A stretch of DNA of 64,000 nucleotides. Source: Medicago truncatula. Lineage: Eukaryota > Streptophyta > Magnoliopsida > Fabales > Fabaceae. The position numbers were made by a program, and so were the translations under genes. Of the stretch, positions 1-10,521 are shown in pieces. Location: positions 2,614,001-2,678,000 of the forward strand of contig NC_053043.1 of NCBI RefSeq assembly GCF_003473485.1. The letters run 5' to 3'. Below the pieces are notes generated by a model that did not search any database, was not told where the DNA came from, and saw only the letters and a list, made by a program, of their open reading frames with translations. Each line of letters starts with the position of its first letter. The stretch's first letter is position 1.

Positions 1-1869
1 AAGTGTGACAAAAATTAGACAGCTCCAAAGTTGAAAAAGGAATAAAGTTAACGTTACATTTTAGTAATCAATTATTATTATGATGGTAAGGAAAATTAGT
101 TGGTTTGTTTGGTGGTGATACCGATCATTTGAATGGTGGATATAAAAACATGCCGGTTGAAAACAACGTTGCCTTTACGATTTCTAATGTGTTTTTTTTT
201 TTTTTTTATATGTACGATAGTGTCTTAAATTTGAAAATGAATATATCTTTCTCTTTGGCCTTAATTTGCGCTAGGAATGGGACAAATCATATCAATTCTT
301 TCTCTTTGTCTTCATCTTTTTGATGGGGTATCATTGTATTATACCAAAGTCAAGTCATGCTTTGTCGAATGTTGTGGAGGATAATTATTTTGATCTTCTT
401 TTAATTCTTTTGATTAGTAGTTTAATTTAGCTTATAAGTTTAAGCAAAGAATAGGAGTGGAATGATGTGGATCTACTGTAATCACATAAACATGCGCGCG
501 GGAGTGTGACCATAGGCATTAATTGAAAAGATTTTAGACGCTGATTATATTATGGTTGGAGCAAGATTAAGGCCCTAGCTTCATTAGTGGGGTTATTAAT
601 TTGGTTTTAAAGACTTTTAATTAACGGTCTTAGACTATTCTTCAAAGTCATGCAAAATATAGGAACCAAAATCATATTTAATCTTAAAATAATTGGGACT
701 CACTAACTGCCACATCAGCATTTCGTTAAAGAATTAACAGCATGGACTAATTTTGATAGCGGAGATAAAATATGAGAATTTTAAAAACATTTAATGAAAT
801 GTAGGAACGCAAAATGTAAGGACTAAAAACATATTTAACACAAAAAGTTGTCTCATAGTTTAGTAAGGGACAATGATTTTCTTTTTGTCCACGAGCACAA
901 AAATAGGTTAATAATCCTTTGTTTTTTAAACAAATCAAACGCTCCTAGCTTTCTACCCAAGGCGGGCGGAAAATTGTTTAAAAAATTCAATGGACCATAT
1001 AAAATATAATTCGGTGTCAATGTATAATTGTGTGTTTCCTATTATTATTCTTGTATAAAATGAACAGTGAATTGAATTTGAAGAACAATTCATATCACTA
1101 GGGTGGTAAAATAGGTCCAGACCAATGGGTCAGATAGTTTAAGTCGTAGTTTTAGGATGTGTGAGTTAAAGTGTTGGAGTCGACCACTTAAGTTGATATT
1201 TTATGTTGAATTGGCTAAAAAATGGGTGGGATGAAGCTTCAACTTACCTATTTAAAACTTGTTGTTCTCTTCCGTTTTGCTATGAAACATTAGGAAATTA
1301 CACTTTTATTTTCATCGGTAGTTAACTGCCGCTCCTACCGCTCAATCTACGATTAAAAAAAGTCACTTCGACAGTTAATTAACTACCGTCGGTTAAGTTT
1401 TTTAGCAATTGAAAACAGCAATTATCATCTAAGTTGGCAGCCCCACTTTAGATAGGTTGATCCACAGATGTAAGAGCGGGCAAACTATGCTGATTGGCTC
1501 GTTTTGTCACCCTACTCAGAACAGAATCATATAGAACATAGATGACTCAAATATGATGGATTTGAACTCTACTTTTCAATCCCTTAGTACTAAACAACCT
1601 CATATGTTTTCAGAATAATATTTTTAAACGGCATAAATTATCAAAAAGTATATTTTCAGACACCATAAAAATTACTTCTTTTTTTTAGCTATTTTTGAAT
1701 TGCAAAATATGATATATTCAATGTTGAATGGGCAGAAACTTATTCATCAAATTATTGGCTCTTAAACAGCAAGTAAACATGAAAATTTCTTCTTTTCACA
1801 TTTTCATCAAATTGTTACATTTATTAATTATTACAACAGAGACAAACTTTACAACTTCAAATTCTTCCA
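1..1869. other. AT-rich intergenic region, no gene seen
   Basis: No reading frame here looks like a real gene; short ORFs at 105-323 and 747-938 are low-complexity. Two phrases ending in 'catatttaa' (about 660-690 and 820-845) resemble the termini of the Mutator-like element at 23972-24471, so old MITE debris is possible. Around 1312-1440 there are 'gttaactgcc'-type motifs also seen at 42.2-42.96 kb, which suggests a shared dispersed repeat. This part is inference. Confidence 0.5.
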
Positions 1870-2814
1870 TCACCATTGTTCATCATTGAAATCATCATCC
1901 CTTCTCCCACCATATGGATATGGATTTCCAAACAAATAATCTGCAGTCTCTTTCCACATATTCTCCTCACAATTATTTCCTCTATGAATGCCTACATTAC
2001 AATAATTTTCTCTCTTCATTTTTGACAAACAAGGCCAAGTCCCAAACAAGCTTTCACAAATATCCAAAGTTTCCAATCCATATCCACTAGGATATTGAGG
2101 TGGAGTCACTTCCTTCACAATCTCAATCTCACCAAACCCACTTCCATCAATAGACCACCCTGAATTGTAACCATCATCTTTTTCTTCACTATCTTCAGAT
2201 TCTTCACCTTCATAAGCCTCACTAGTTTCTTTTATAGTACTATCTTGTAACTGTGGCTTTTCTACAGCATTTTGGTCTTTGGTTTCATTTTGAGGCGGTT
2301 TGATTACTTTCTCATCAAGTTTTGCCTCTTCCACAGGAAGAGGTATTGGAATTGGAATTGGAATTGGAATTGGAATTGGAGTTGGAATTGAACCAGAACG
2401 AGGATAGCAAATTTTATCTGAAGGTGCAAGAGGCTTACCATAGGTTGAATCAATGTCATATCCACCACCATAAGGTGTTGGATCATATTCATCAAATGCA
2501 GGTTCATTGAATTCCAAGGTAGAATAAGATAGCACAAGCTGAGTCATACCATAATTAGGATCATACACAAGATATTTTGGATCACTAAAAGTTGTGGCAG
2601 AATATGCTATGGTTTGGTTATAACTATGATCAGGGTAATTATTACTGGGAGCAAAATATAAACTTGAATCATAGGCATAATTTGGTTGATTGTAGTCATA
2701 GCTATTGTAAGTCATAAAAGATGGAACTTGAGCATAATCATAATTGAAAGTATAAGAGTTGAAATTGTTCTCACCATAATCAGATCCAGAACAGGAAGAG
2801 TAGTAGTAGGCCAT
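1870..2814 (-). CDS. Uncharacterised Tyr-rich plant protein with a Pro-Ile repeat (314 aa)
   Basis: A single intact 314-codon frame starting at ATG 2814-2812, with no intron needed. The first ~110 residues are rich in Tyr, Asn and Ser (for example YYYSSCSGSDYG). A Pro-Ile run at roughly residues 145-158 is encoded by a GGAATT-type hexamer repeat at about 2343-2390. An acidic Ser/Glu/Asp linker follows. The C-terminal ~70 residues look like a folded, conserved plant module (LDICESLFGTWPCL, then a Trp/Tyr-rich tail with ADYLFGNPYPYG). I recognise this as the type of short plant-specific protein of unknown function but cannot name a family. It has no signal peptide or membrane segment. Reality as a gene is well supported by length, composition and the non-repetitive C-terminus; function is unknown. 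Confidence 0.75.
   Translation of the reverse strand: MAYYYSSCSGSDYGENNFNSYTFNYDYAQVPSFMTYNSYDYNQPNYAYDSSLYFAPSNNYPDHSYNQTIAYSATTFSDPKYLVYDPNYGMTQLVLSYSTLEFNEPAFDEYDPTPYGGGYDIDSTYGKPLAPSDKICYPRSGSIPTPIPIPIPIPIPIPLPVEEAKLDEKVIKPPQNETKDQNAVEKPQLQDSTIKETSEAYEGEESEDSEEKDDGYNSGWSIDGSGFGEIEIVKEVTPPQYPSGYGLETLDICESLFGTWPCLSKMKRENYCNVGIHRGNNCEENMWKETADYLFGNPYPYGGRRDDDFNDEQW
2343..2390. repeat. Hexanucleotide (GGAATT)n microsatellite within a CDS
   Basis: Seven or so copies of the hexamer, with one ggagtt variant, read on the minus strand as alternating Pro and Ile codons. Because the unit is six bases, length changes keep the frame of the 314-aa protein. Confidence 0.85.
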
Positions 2815-3184
2815 GCTTCATAAGAGATTGAAGATGAAAACTTCAAAAGTGGTTACTGTATATGCAACTATGACATGAGTTTTTAGATCAACTCTTCCCC
2901 CACCTACCGCATAATTCTTATCTATGCTAAATTGTCCACATGCAATGAAATACTTTGAATGCCACTTTGCACATGAGGAACCCATTTTCTAGCATGTGTC
3001 ATGTGTCAACACTTACCAAGTGTTCATTTGACATAAAGTCATTGAAAAGTCATCCATGGCTTTAAAGAGTACTTATATCTAGTTAAAGAATTGCCACCAA
3101 TCTTTTTAACCTAGCACATAAGCTAGATTAGGTGAAACTACTTGAAATTTTATCACCGCCGGTCATTAAGATTTGTATTAAAAA

Positions 3185-3525
3185 AAAGATTTAATAGTAG
3201 TTTTCGCCCCCTAACTTTTACGAAGTTTTGATTTTGGCCTCTAAGAAGAAGAAAAACTACAAAACCGTCTCTATGTTTTGCAACTGTAGCAATTTTTCCC
3301 TCCCAAAGCCAAATTTTGACAAAAAAAAAATAAAAAATAAACACGTGGCAACTCACTTAGGGTGCCACATCAGCGTAGACCGAGTCAAAATTGATCTTGG
3401 GGGTCAAAACTGCCACATATGTAAAACTTATGGGGCGATTTTGTAGTTTTTTTCTTAGGGGACCAAAATCGCAACTTTGAAAAAGTTATTGAGTTAAAAC
3501 TGCTATTAAAACAAAAAAAAAATAA
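3185..3525. mobile_element. Mutator-type MITE with inverted ends (boundaries approximate)
   Basis: The left end (about 3190-3262: 'taatagtagttttcgccc' and 'gattttggcctctaagaa') is the approximate reverse complement of the right end (about 3441-3515: 'ttagggga ccaaaatcgc' and 'aaaactgctatta'). A long inverted repeat ending in T/A-rich DNA with the phrase 'ggaccaaaa' is typical of Mutator-like MITEs in legumes. The flanks are A-rich and no clean 9-bp target duplication could be picked out. Confidence 0.55.
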
Positions 3526-3808
3526 AAATGCTTAAATACAATTTTTTTTTTTTTTTTTAAATTAAAGGTATTGAATAGGACATGAAGTAGGACTAATGGG
3601 ACATAACATATCAATTCTAACCAGCAAAGCACGGGCCAGGGCATTTGTTAACAGTTGATGTTAGGACTAGCTTTTCAATTATATGATTGGAGATATTAGG
3701 ATCAACGATGGCTATTGGCTGATGGATACTGCAGACCCAATTAGAACATGGTGGTCTGATTGTGACATAAAAAGAATCTTTAATTTTAGTAGTTTTGTCA
3801 AGTTGATG

Positions 3809-4623
3809 GATCGATATCGGACGGATAAAAAAGACTTGCACTTAGTTTTCATTGATTTGGAAAAGGCGTATGATAGAGTGCTGAGAGAGATTTTGTGGAA
3901 AGCCCCGGAGAAGAAAGGGGTAAGGATTGCCTATATTAGGGCTATCAAGGATATGTATGAGAGAGCTTCGATTAGTGTGAGGACGCAGGATGGGACTACC
4001 AAAGATTTTCCCATAACAATAGGATTGCACCAAGGGTCAACCCTAAGTCCTTATCTTTTTACTTTAGTTTTGGATGTATTGACGGAACACATCCAAGAGT
4101 TAGCACCGAGATGTATGCTTTTTGCAGATGATGTAGTCTTGGTGGGTGAGTCGAGGGAGGAAGTGAACGGGAGGCTAGAAACCTGGAGGCAAGCCTTAGA
4201 AGCGTATGGATTCCGCTTGAGTAGAAGCAAGACGGAGTATATGAAATGTAACTTCAGCAGAAGGAGAAGTAGGTCTACCTTGGAGGTGAAAGTTGGAGAT
4301 CATATCATACCCCAAGTTACACGGTTTAAATATCTTGGGTCCTTCGTACAAAATGACAGAGAAATAGAAGCAGATGTAAACCATCATATTCAAGCTGGGT
4401 GGTTGAAATGGAGAAGAGCCTCAGGTGTTTTATGCGATAAGAAAGTACCACTTAAGTTGAAAGGAAAGTTCTATCGGACAACAGTCAGACTGGCGTTGTT
4501 GTATGGTACGGAGTGTTGGGCGGTTAAGAGTCAACATGAGAATCAAGTAAGTGTAGCAGAGATGAGGATGCTGCGTTGGATGAGTGGTAAGACTAGACAG
4601 GACAGGATTAGGAATGACACCAT

Positions 4624-4698
<75 letters not shown>

Positions 4699-4954
4699 GG
4701 TAGCACCTATAGTGGAAAAGTTGGTAGAAAATAGGCTTAGATGGTTTGGGCATGTAGAGAGAAGACACGTAGATGTCGTGGTAAGAAGAGTAGATCAAAT
4801 GGATGAGAGTCAAGTTAAAAGAGGTAGAGGAAGACCTATGAAAACTATTAGAGAAACCATTAGAAAGGATTTAGAGGTCAATGAGTTGGATCCAAATTTG
4901 GTGTATGATAGAACACTATGGCGTTATTTGATCCATGTAACCGACCCCACTTAG
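3809..4954 (+). pseudogene. LINE ORF2 fragment: reverse transcriptase C-terminal part
   Basis: Open through 4954 (TAG). Visible motifs include [12 protein letters not shown] (palm motif A), [13 protein letters not shown] (motif B) and [10 protein letters not shown] (motif C, the FADD catalytic box), then thumb-like sequence with FKYLGS and LLYGTECW. All three catalytic regions are present, but the protein starts in the middle of the domain, so it is a truncated copy. A (GA)n microsatellite at about 4625-4694 expands an Arg-Glu run inside the frame. The open frame continues upstream to 3683, but that stretch is host DNA outside the target duplication and reads in frame only by chance. Confidence 0.8.
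4625..4694. repeat. (GA)n microsatellite inside the LINE frame
   Basis: About 35 GA dinucleotides, read as Arg-Glu repeats on the plus strand and Leu-Ser repeats on the minus strand. Confidence 0.95.
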
Positions 4955-4998
4955 TGAGATAAGGCTTGGTTGTTGTTGTTGTCATCGTCAAGTTGATG

Positions 4999-5382
4999 CT
5001 AATTATGGAGAATTATTTCATTTTACATGTGTTTTGAAAAGGAAACAAAAAATGGTTGTTAACATGTATTTATACATGCGTTTAGCAATTCCCCAACTAA
5101 AACTCAACCATGAGGATATGACAAAACCCCGCTGGATATAAGAATTTGAACTTTTTAGTAACAGTAGACTTCTTAGGAAAAAATATAAATTGAATTGAAA
5201 AATATAAATTGTCCAAAAGGGAGATGCTTGAGTGATAGATATTTGAGAAAGGGAGATGCTTTGAGTCTTTTAATTATTTAAAGAGATCTCATGCATATGA
5301 AGAAAAAAAATATAATAAATTGAAAAATGTTAATCCACTCAATAAATCTTATATCTCGATTAATATTTTTATCAACTGATTT
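4999..5382. other. Intergenic, no feature seen
   Basis: AT-rich sequence between the LINE and the hAT-like element. No coding signal; a duplicated phrase 'gggagatgctt' occurs at about 5219 and 5251. Confidence 0.5.
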
Positions 5383-5390
5383 ACAGTTAC

Positions 5391-5946
5391 TAGGGGTGGG
5401 AATAGGCCAGGTCAGACTTTGATAGGTCTGAGCCTGACCTACGAAATAAATCACAAGTCTGAGTCTGGCCTATGGCCTATCATAGGCCGTTTTTTTAGGT
5501 CTGGTCTGGCCTATTTAAAAGCCTGGACTGGCCTGAAAGCCTACTTACAGGCCTACTTCACATTAAGGCCATCAAATAGTTCATTTGGTCTACTAAATAG
5601 GTTAAACATGTCTTCAAGCCTACTTAAAAGCTTATTTCACTACAAGTAAATTTCAACTAGATTAAAGCCTACATAAAAGCCTATAACAACAAAGCATATT
5701 AAGGGACTAATAGATAGAGAAAAAGATGTTTATATTTTTAATATATGCAATTATTTTAATATAATTTTTTTTTTTAATAAATAAGTATTAATAGACCGAC
5801 CTATTAAGCTTAACAGTCTTTTTTTGAAGCCTAAACTTGACCTATTTAACTAAACAGACTTTCTAAAAAGCCTAAGCCTAGGCCTATCTACTAAACAGTC
5901 CAGGCCGTAGGCCCCTGTAGACCGGCCTCGCCTATTCCCAACCCTA
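5391..5946. mobile_element. Non-autonomous hAT-like element, 556 bp, 8-bp target duplication
   Basis: ACAGTTAC is duplicated exactly at 5383-5390 and 5947-5954. Between the copies the element begins TAGGGGTGGGAATAGGC and ends GCCTATTCCCAACCCTA, a 17-bp terminal inverted repeat with one mismatch. The interior is dominated by repeated aggcct/aggcctac phrases in both orientations. An 8-bp duplication and TAGGG...CCCTA ends fit the hAT superfamily. No transposase frame is present. Confidence 0.9.
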
Positions 5947-5954
5947 ACAGTTAC

Positions 5955-7040
5955 TAATATGAGATGCAACAAGCATCAAGCTTCATGTTCCCATAGATGC
6001 CCAATATATAAATTCATTTAAATATCCTAATCGTAATTATATACATATAAATTAAATTGTCCTAATTTTATTTCATTATAATTGTGTTTGAACATGTATT
6101 GTGCTATTGTTATTATAATTTTAGGTGTTCTATTTTAGTTTCCAAATTATATAATTTAGTTTTGCAAAAAGTATCTATAAATTGAATTTTGTCTTCACTT
6201 TTTAAAAAAAAAAAAAATCATATTCTAACACATCTATGGTTACTCGTGATACCCATAGGGCCATAGATATTATCAAATCCGTTAAGAAAGCTAATACATA
6301 CTTGTATTCTTATCATGGCTGGTGTAATTATGCATCATCACACCTAGGCTAAATATGCACATTGTCTGAAACAATAGTTGTGTTCCTATCAGTCACTTTA
6401 TGTGTTCAAAATGCCATGGTCTTCCAAGGAAATACTTGTCACAAAAGCTCAATCTGGTTGAGTGATAAGTAACTCCAAATTACACAGACAAACAACCCTA
6501 ACACCAGTCTTACATCTCATAGTCACAGTCCAAAAGCACATATTCCTAAGATAATTTGTGAAATGCCCTTTTGAGTATGCTGTAAACTTTATATAACACT
6601 ATGCATCTAGTGAGAATTCAATATGGGTTTGAGCAGCTTCTAGGAGTTATATGAGCTTGATAATGCTGCGTGATCAAGGAGGAACAATCCTTTATTTTGG
6701 AATTACTCTCAACAAAACTGAAAATCACTTGAAGGCTGCAACAAAAGTAAATTATAAGTAATCGTAGAGTTTGATAAGATGTGATGCACGGGAAAAACTA
6801 ATGGAACTTCACAGAACAGTTGGGGAAGAATTAACAGATTGATAAAAACCCAGCAAACAAACTTCCATCTTAAAGGAATCGAATTCTCACTTCCTATTAG
6901 AAAAAAAAATCCTAACTCTCCCTTGACGGGAAGTAAGCCATGACATGAATCATTGATAGTTCATATAGGTATAACTTAACATATCAGGAAAGATAAGACC
7001 AGTAACATCCACGGTGGAACAGAGAATGGAATGGATTACC
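5955..7040. other. Intergenic; 3' flank of the MORF9-like gene
   Basis: No coding frame is convincing. The part from about 6900 to 7040 is probably the 3' untranslated region of the minus-strand MORF9-like gene. Confidence 0.45.
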
Positions 7041-8642
7041 TCATGTAGAGGATGAATCTGAGGCAGCTGTCTCTTGTCTTGGCTTTTGACGCCCAGCAGC
7101 AGGAGGGCCATCCCTCCGTCTCTCATACCTTTTACCGTCATTCTTTGATCCACTGCGTTTTGGTTGATAAGTAGGGTACTTGCAAGGAATTATCTCCCCG
7201 TTGATGTACTTGTCACCTAAAATTTAAAAGCATTGGTATTTAGCGATAAGATTTTCAAGAGGTGGAATATTGAGCACATGAAAAATTAGGTTAAAATTGA
7301 GAAAGTAACCTCCATAGTCCATATTTTTAACATCTATGTATGAGTCTGGAAGTACCCAGAGAACACCAGGCAAACCTATAAGCAGGACAAGCATAAATAA
7401 GATATAAAGAGCAATAATTCATCAAGAAACTTAACAAGATTGTCGAGACAAATTCCGAGTTGAAACATTACCCTTGAATTTCTCAGAGGTTGCTTCATCA
7501 ACAGTACACTGAAATCCAGTGTAAGTTGTGGTGCTAAAGGCATACATGTTCTTCTTAGCTTCTTCCATGCTGATACACAACCACAAACACATCTATTACT
7601 GTTGTATTCATCATTACACAGGTTTGTCTAAAGAATCCATCATTACCATGTTGAATAAAAACAGAATCCATTGTTTTCCACATGCAAGTCCTCCACAAAA
7701 TAGAATCCATTATTACCATTGTATACCATCCACCAACAACCTTTTTTTTTTACAATAATAACCAAATTCTTTTCCCACAAGATGGGACGCCCTACTAGGT
7801 TGTTAGGTTCACGTCTAAGTTCTCAAACTCACATCTAGAGTGGCAGTTCTGTAGATATTTTTACTTCTAACATGAAAGCTACCACTTAGTAGCTTCTATA
7901 AACTCACGTCTGCGTCCAATGCCCGCCCTACCAAACACATGCTACATAGATCACATGAGTCACAATGCCCTAATAAGAACCAATGAACCATATCAAATAT
8001 TATGCGATTTAACTCGAAACCTTTCTAGAAGATTTGGACCATAATTTTCCTTGGTCACACCTTGTCTCTAATCATTGAACTATCTTTCATTTGGTCTACC
8101 ATCCTCAAGGATACTTCTATAGGTCTTCCCCGTACTTTCTAAACCACCTAAAACAAGACTACTATAATGTGTACCACCCTACTTCTCTAATGATTATGTT
8201 CCTAATCATGTCTTGTCTACGGTGACCGGTGACCGGTCATTTACAACACTTAATATTTTTTTGTTAGTTCTTTACGGCACAATATTTACTTTCAAATAAT
8301 ATTGTAGATTTCATAGCTATGCAATAAAATTTTCCTCTAAAACGATTGATACATAAATTTCTATCACAAATCACACCTAGAGTATTCTCCCATTTCATAG
8401 TAGCCCTATTGAGTCATATTCGAACCATGCTAAACAAGATATTTGTGACACTTTTTCTATAAATCATAGATTATTACACAAACTATACAATACATAAGAA
8501 TCTATGTCCATTCCAATTTCCAAATTGAAACAAAGCTTTCACCTTTAAAACACAATCAATAAAAAAAAAAACTACAATTATCCCCAATTGCCTAACCCCC
8601 AACCCATGTACCTACAAACAACTACAAAACTTTCATTTCACA

Positions 8643-8674
<32 letters not shown>

Positions 8675-9103
8675 ATAAAAATTAAAACTTAATTCGAAAT
8701 TATGAAAAACAAAATTAGAAGCAAAAGGGGCAAAATAGAACCTTCCCAAGACAGTGGCAAGAGTTTGAAGATAAGTATCAATCATTTGGTCACGAGAAGG
8801 TGCAGGATCCTTAGGAAACTCCATTACAATAAGCCAATGATTGTAATCACAACCAGGAAGCATAATTGTCTCTCTCTGTTCATTGCTACCGCTTCTCTTT
8901 GAGGAGTAATCTTCATCAAGTACCGCTTGAATTCGGATAGGGTTTCGTGAACTGGGTTTGGATTTGATAGAGAGAGGATTGAAGTTGAAATTTGGGGTTT
9001 TGGTGTGGTAAGGTAAGTTTAGGGTTAGGGTTTTGGAGGAGATTGTGAAAGAGGAAATTGTAGCCATTTTGAGAGATGGAAGACAAGTTTGTAACAATGC
9101 CAT
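7041..9103 (-). CDS. MORF9: Multiple organellar RNA editing factor 9-like (DAG/MORF family), chloroplastic
   Basis: Four exons join in frame with GT/AG introns: 9103-8742, 7569-7472, 7375-7310 and 7216-7041, giving 233 aa, close to the usual MORF9 length. The N-terminus ([19 protein letters not shown]) is Ser/Thr-rich and basic with few acidic residues, a likely chloroplast transit peptide. The MORF domain follows: [20 protein letters not shown], then an [14 protein letters not shown] helix, a YTGFQC strand and [14 protein letters not shown], then a basic, Gly/Pro-rich tail with RRRDGPP. MORF proteins bind PPR editing factors and are needed for C-to-U editing of plastid transcripts. An ATG at 9067 is an alternative start inside the transit peptide. 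The paralogue call (MORF9 rather than MORF2) rests on recall of the conserved core. Confidence 0.9.
7570..8741 (-). other. Intron 1 of the MORF9-like gene
   Basis: About 1.17 kb, with donor GTTCT after GGGAAG and acceptor ATCAG before CATGGAAG. It holds a 32-nt A run at about 8643-8673 on the plus strand (poly-T in the transcript) near the donor side and a 'ggtgaccggtgaccggtc' repeat at about 8221-8238. No gene is seen inside it. Confidence 0.8.
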
Positions 9104-9163
9104 TTGAAATGATAAGACTCTTGACTTCAGTTCAGCCGTTTTGTAACAAGAGAATTGTGTTAT

Positions 9164-9173
9164 ACGACGTCGT
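9164..9173. promoter_or_regulatory. Palindromic ACGACGTCGT site upstream of the MORF9-like gene
   Basis: A perfect 10-bp palindrome about 60 bp upstream of the chosen ATG, with an ACGT core of the kind bound by plant bZIP factors. Function is inferred from position and motif only. Confidence 0.3.
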
Positions 9174-9239
9174 TTATGACCATTCAATATCTACTAATGG
9201 ACTGAACTTTATTATGGGCCAATGCCATCGGAGAAAATA

Positions 9240-9713
9240 AAATCTTCAAAGAAAATTGCTCTTTAGACACCTAGTTTTTACTCATAAACATTTTAAAATG
9301 ACGAAAAATCTTCAACGACAATTAACTATCATTTGCTTCGAAACAATAGTTAATTATCATTTGACCGTATAAAATCAACAATGTCTATGCTTCAGGGTTT
9401 TAAACACTTGCCTGATCACTTGTTTAACTTTGAAGAAATTTGATGGAGTTTGAATTCAACTTGATCACTTGTTTAATTTTGGAAAATGTTGAAAATCAAC
9501 ATATAACATTGTGGTGTTGTAAATTCAAAATCAGAGAATATCTTCCTTGAACACAAACGTAACACATCATCCTTGGACACAACAAATAGAAACCTGACAC
9601 ATGTCATCTACATCAGGGAAAAGGCAAAATTTTAGGGTCAATCACTTCACCAATAAAGATAAAACTCTAAATCAGTTTTTGCTGCAACTCGCTTAAAAAG
9701 TCAAGAAAAAAGC
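9240..9713. other. Intergenic; possible left edge of the viral insertion
   Basis: No clear gene. A partial direct repeat 'gatcacttgtttaa' occurs at about 9413 and 9462. The exact start of the viral sequence cannot be placed; it could lie anywhere from about 9540 to 9714. Confidence 0.4.
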
Positions 9714-9911
9714 ATGAATTGGATTAGAAATCCTACATGAAGAATTATTCCTTCTCCTTTTATTTTATATCCTAATTACCAACAAATTAATTTAGTAAAA
9801 GCACAAATTAAATGGTGTGAAGAATCAGCTGATTACTTTTTAAAAGTGGATTTTGATTACCAACTTTTTTCAGAATACATAGAGCTAGCCGAAACTCTTA
9901 AAGAAACTTAA
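9714..9911 (+). pseudogene. Small viral ORF with an in-frame TGA (function unknown)
   Basis: Starts at ATG 9714 and is in frame to TAA 9909-9911 (65 sense-length codons), with a TGA at 9738-9740 as the ninth codon. The downstream part has a protein-like composition (for example QIKWCEESADYFLKVDFDYQ). Its position just before the virion-associated-protein-like ORF matches the small ORF II-type genes of caulimoviruses, but I do not recognise a domain. It could also be the tail of a larger gene cut by the insertion boundary. Confidence 0.45.
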
Positions 9912-9975
9912 AAAACTAGCAAGATAAATTTAAAAATAAATCTATAATCTAAAATTATAACTATGTTTTAGCAAG

Positions 9976-10464
9976 ATGACTGAAGGAAGTATAACAAATA
10001 AAATACAGAGGATTTTAGATGACTTTTCTGATCTAAAGTATAGGATAGAAAAACAAACGTCCTATATAGAAACTTTGCAGTTTGAAGAAGAAAATTATAT
10101 ACCTCATGAAACATGGAATTTTCATGAAGAAAATTTTGCCTGTTATGAAGAAGATGAAACACATAGATATCCACACATTTTTCATACAAGAAATCCACAA
10201 CTCAACAATATAGCTTGTATGTTAGCCTATATAATCAAGAATTGTTGTTATCAAAAATTTCACCAAAGAATGGATGAAATTCAAGAAGAACAAAAAAGAA
10301 GTAAAAAAAAGATTTGTATTATATTAGAAGATCTTTTGAAACTCTTAGAAAATAAAGAAAGATATTTAACTCTTGATGAGTTAGATATGGGAAAGCAAAT
10401 AGTTATCCCAGAAAAAAACACCAGGAACAATAAAAAAAAACCAACCTCAAGACAAAGTTTCTGA
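9976..10464 (+). pseudogene. Virion-associated-protein-like ORF (ORF III type) of the endogenous virus
   Basis: A 162-codon frame from ATG 9976. The N-terminal ~35 residues (MTEGSITNKIQRILDDFSDL) have heptad-like hydrophobic spacing suggestive of a coiled coil. The middle is acidic and aromatic, and a second helical stretch leads to a Lys/Arg/Asn-rich C-terminus. In caulimoviruses the virion-associated protein combines an N-terminal coiled coil, which contacts the movement protein, with a basic nucleic-acid-binding tail; position directly upstream of the capsid gene supports this. A run of A at about 10431-10440 seems to shift the frame: reading continues in another phase to a TGA at 10523-10525. 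Assignment is by position and composition, not by a diagnostic motif. Confidence 0.5.
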
Positions 10465-10521
10465 ATCTAAAGAAACTTCTGAATCTAAAAAATTAAGTAT
10501 TAGACCACCATCTAATTTCTT

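Larger units (their letters stand above)
3809..4986 (+). mobile_element. 5'-truncated LINE (non-LTR retrotransposon) with 12-bp target duplication
   Basis: The 12-mer GTCAAGTTGATG occurs at 3797-3808 and again at 4987-4998, immediately flanking a reverse-transcriptase fragment. It is a target-site duplication that fixes the element at 3809-4986. The 3' end carries the short TTG-repeat tail (about 4967-4982) usual for plant LINEs of this group. The insert lacks the endonuclease and the N-terminal part of ORF2, as expected from 5' truncation during target-primed reverse transcription. Confidence 0.85.

Noticed and set aside
2322..2510. Plus-strand ORF rich in Glu-Leu
   Set aside because: Antisense shadow of the hexamer repeat in the Tyr-rich gene.
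4430..4813. Minus-strand ORF rich in Leu-Ser
   Set aside because: Antisense reading of the (GA)n microsatellite in the LINE.
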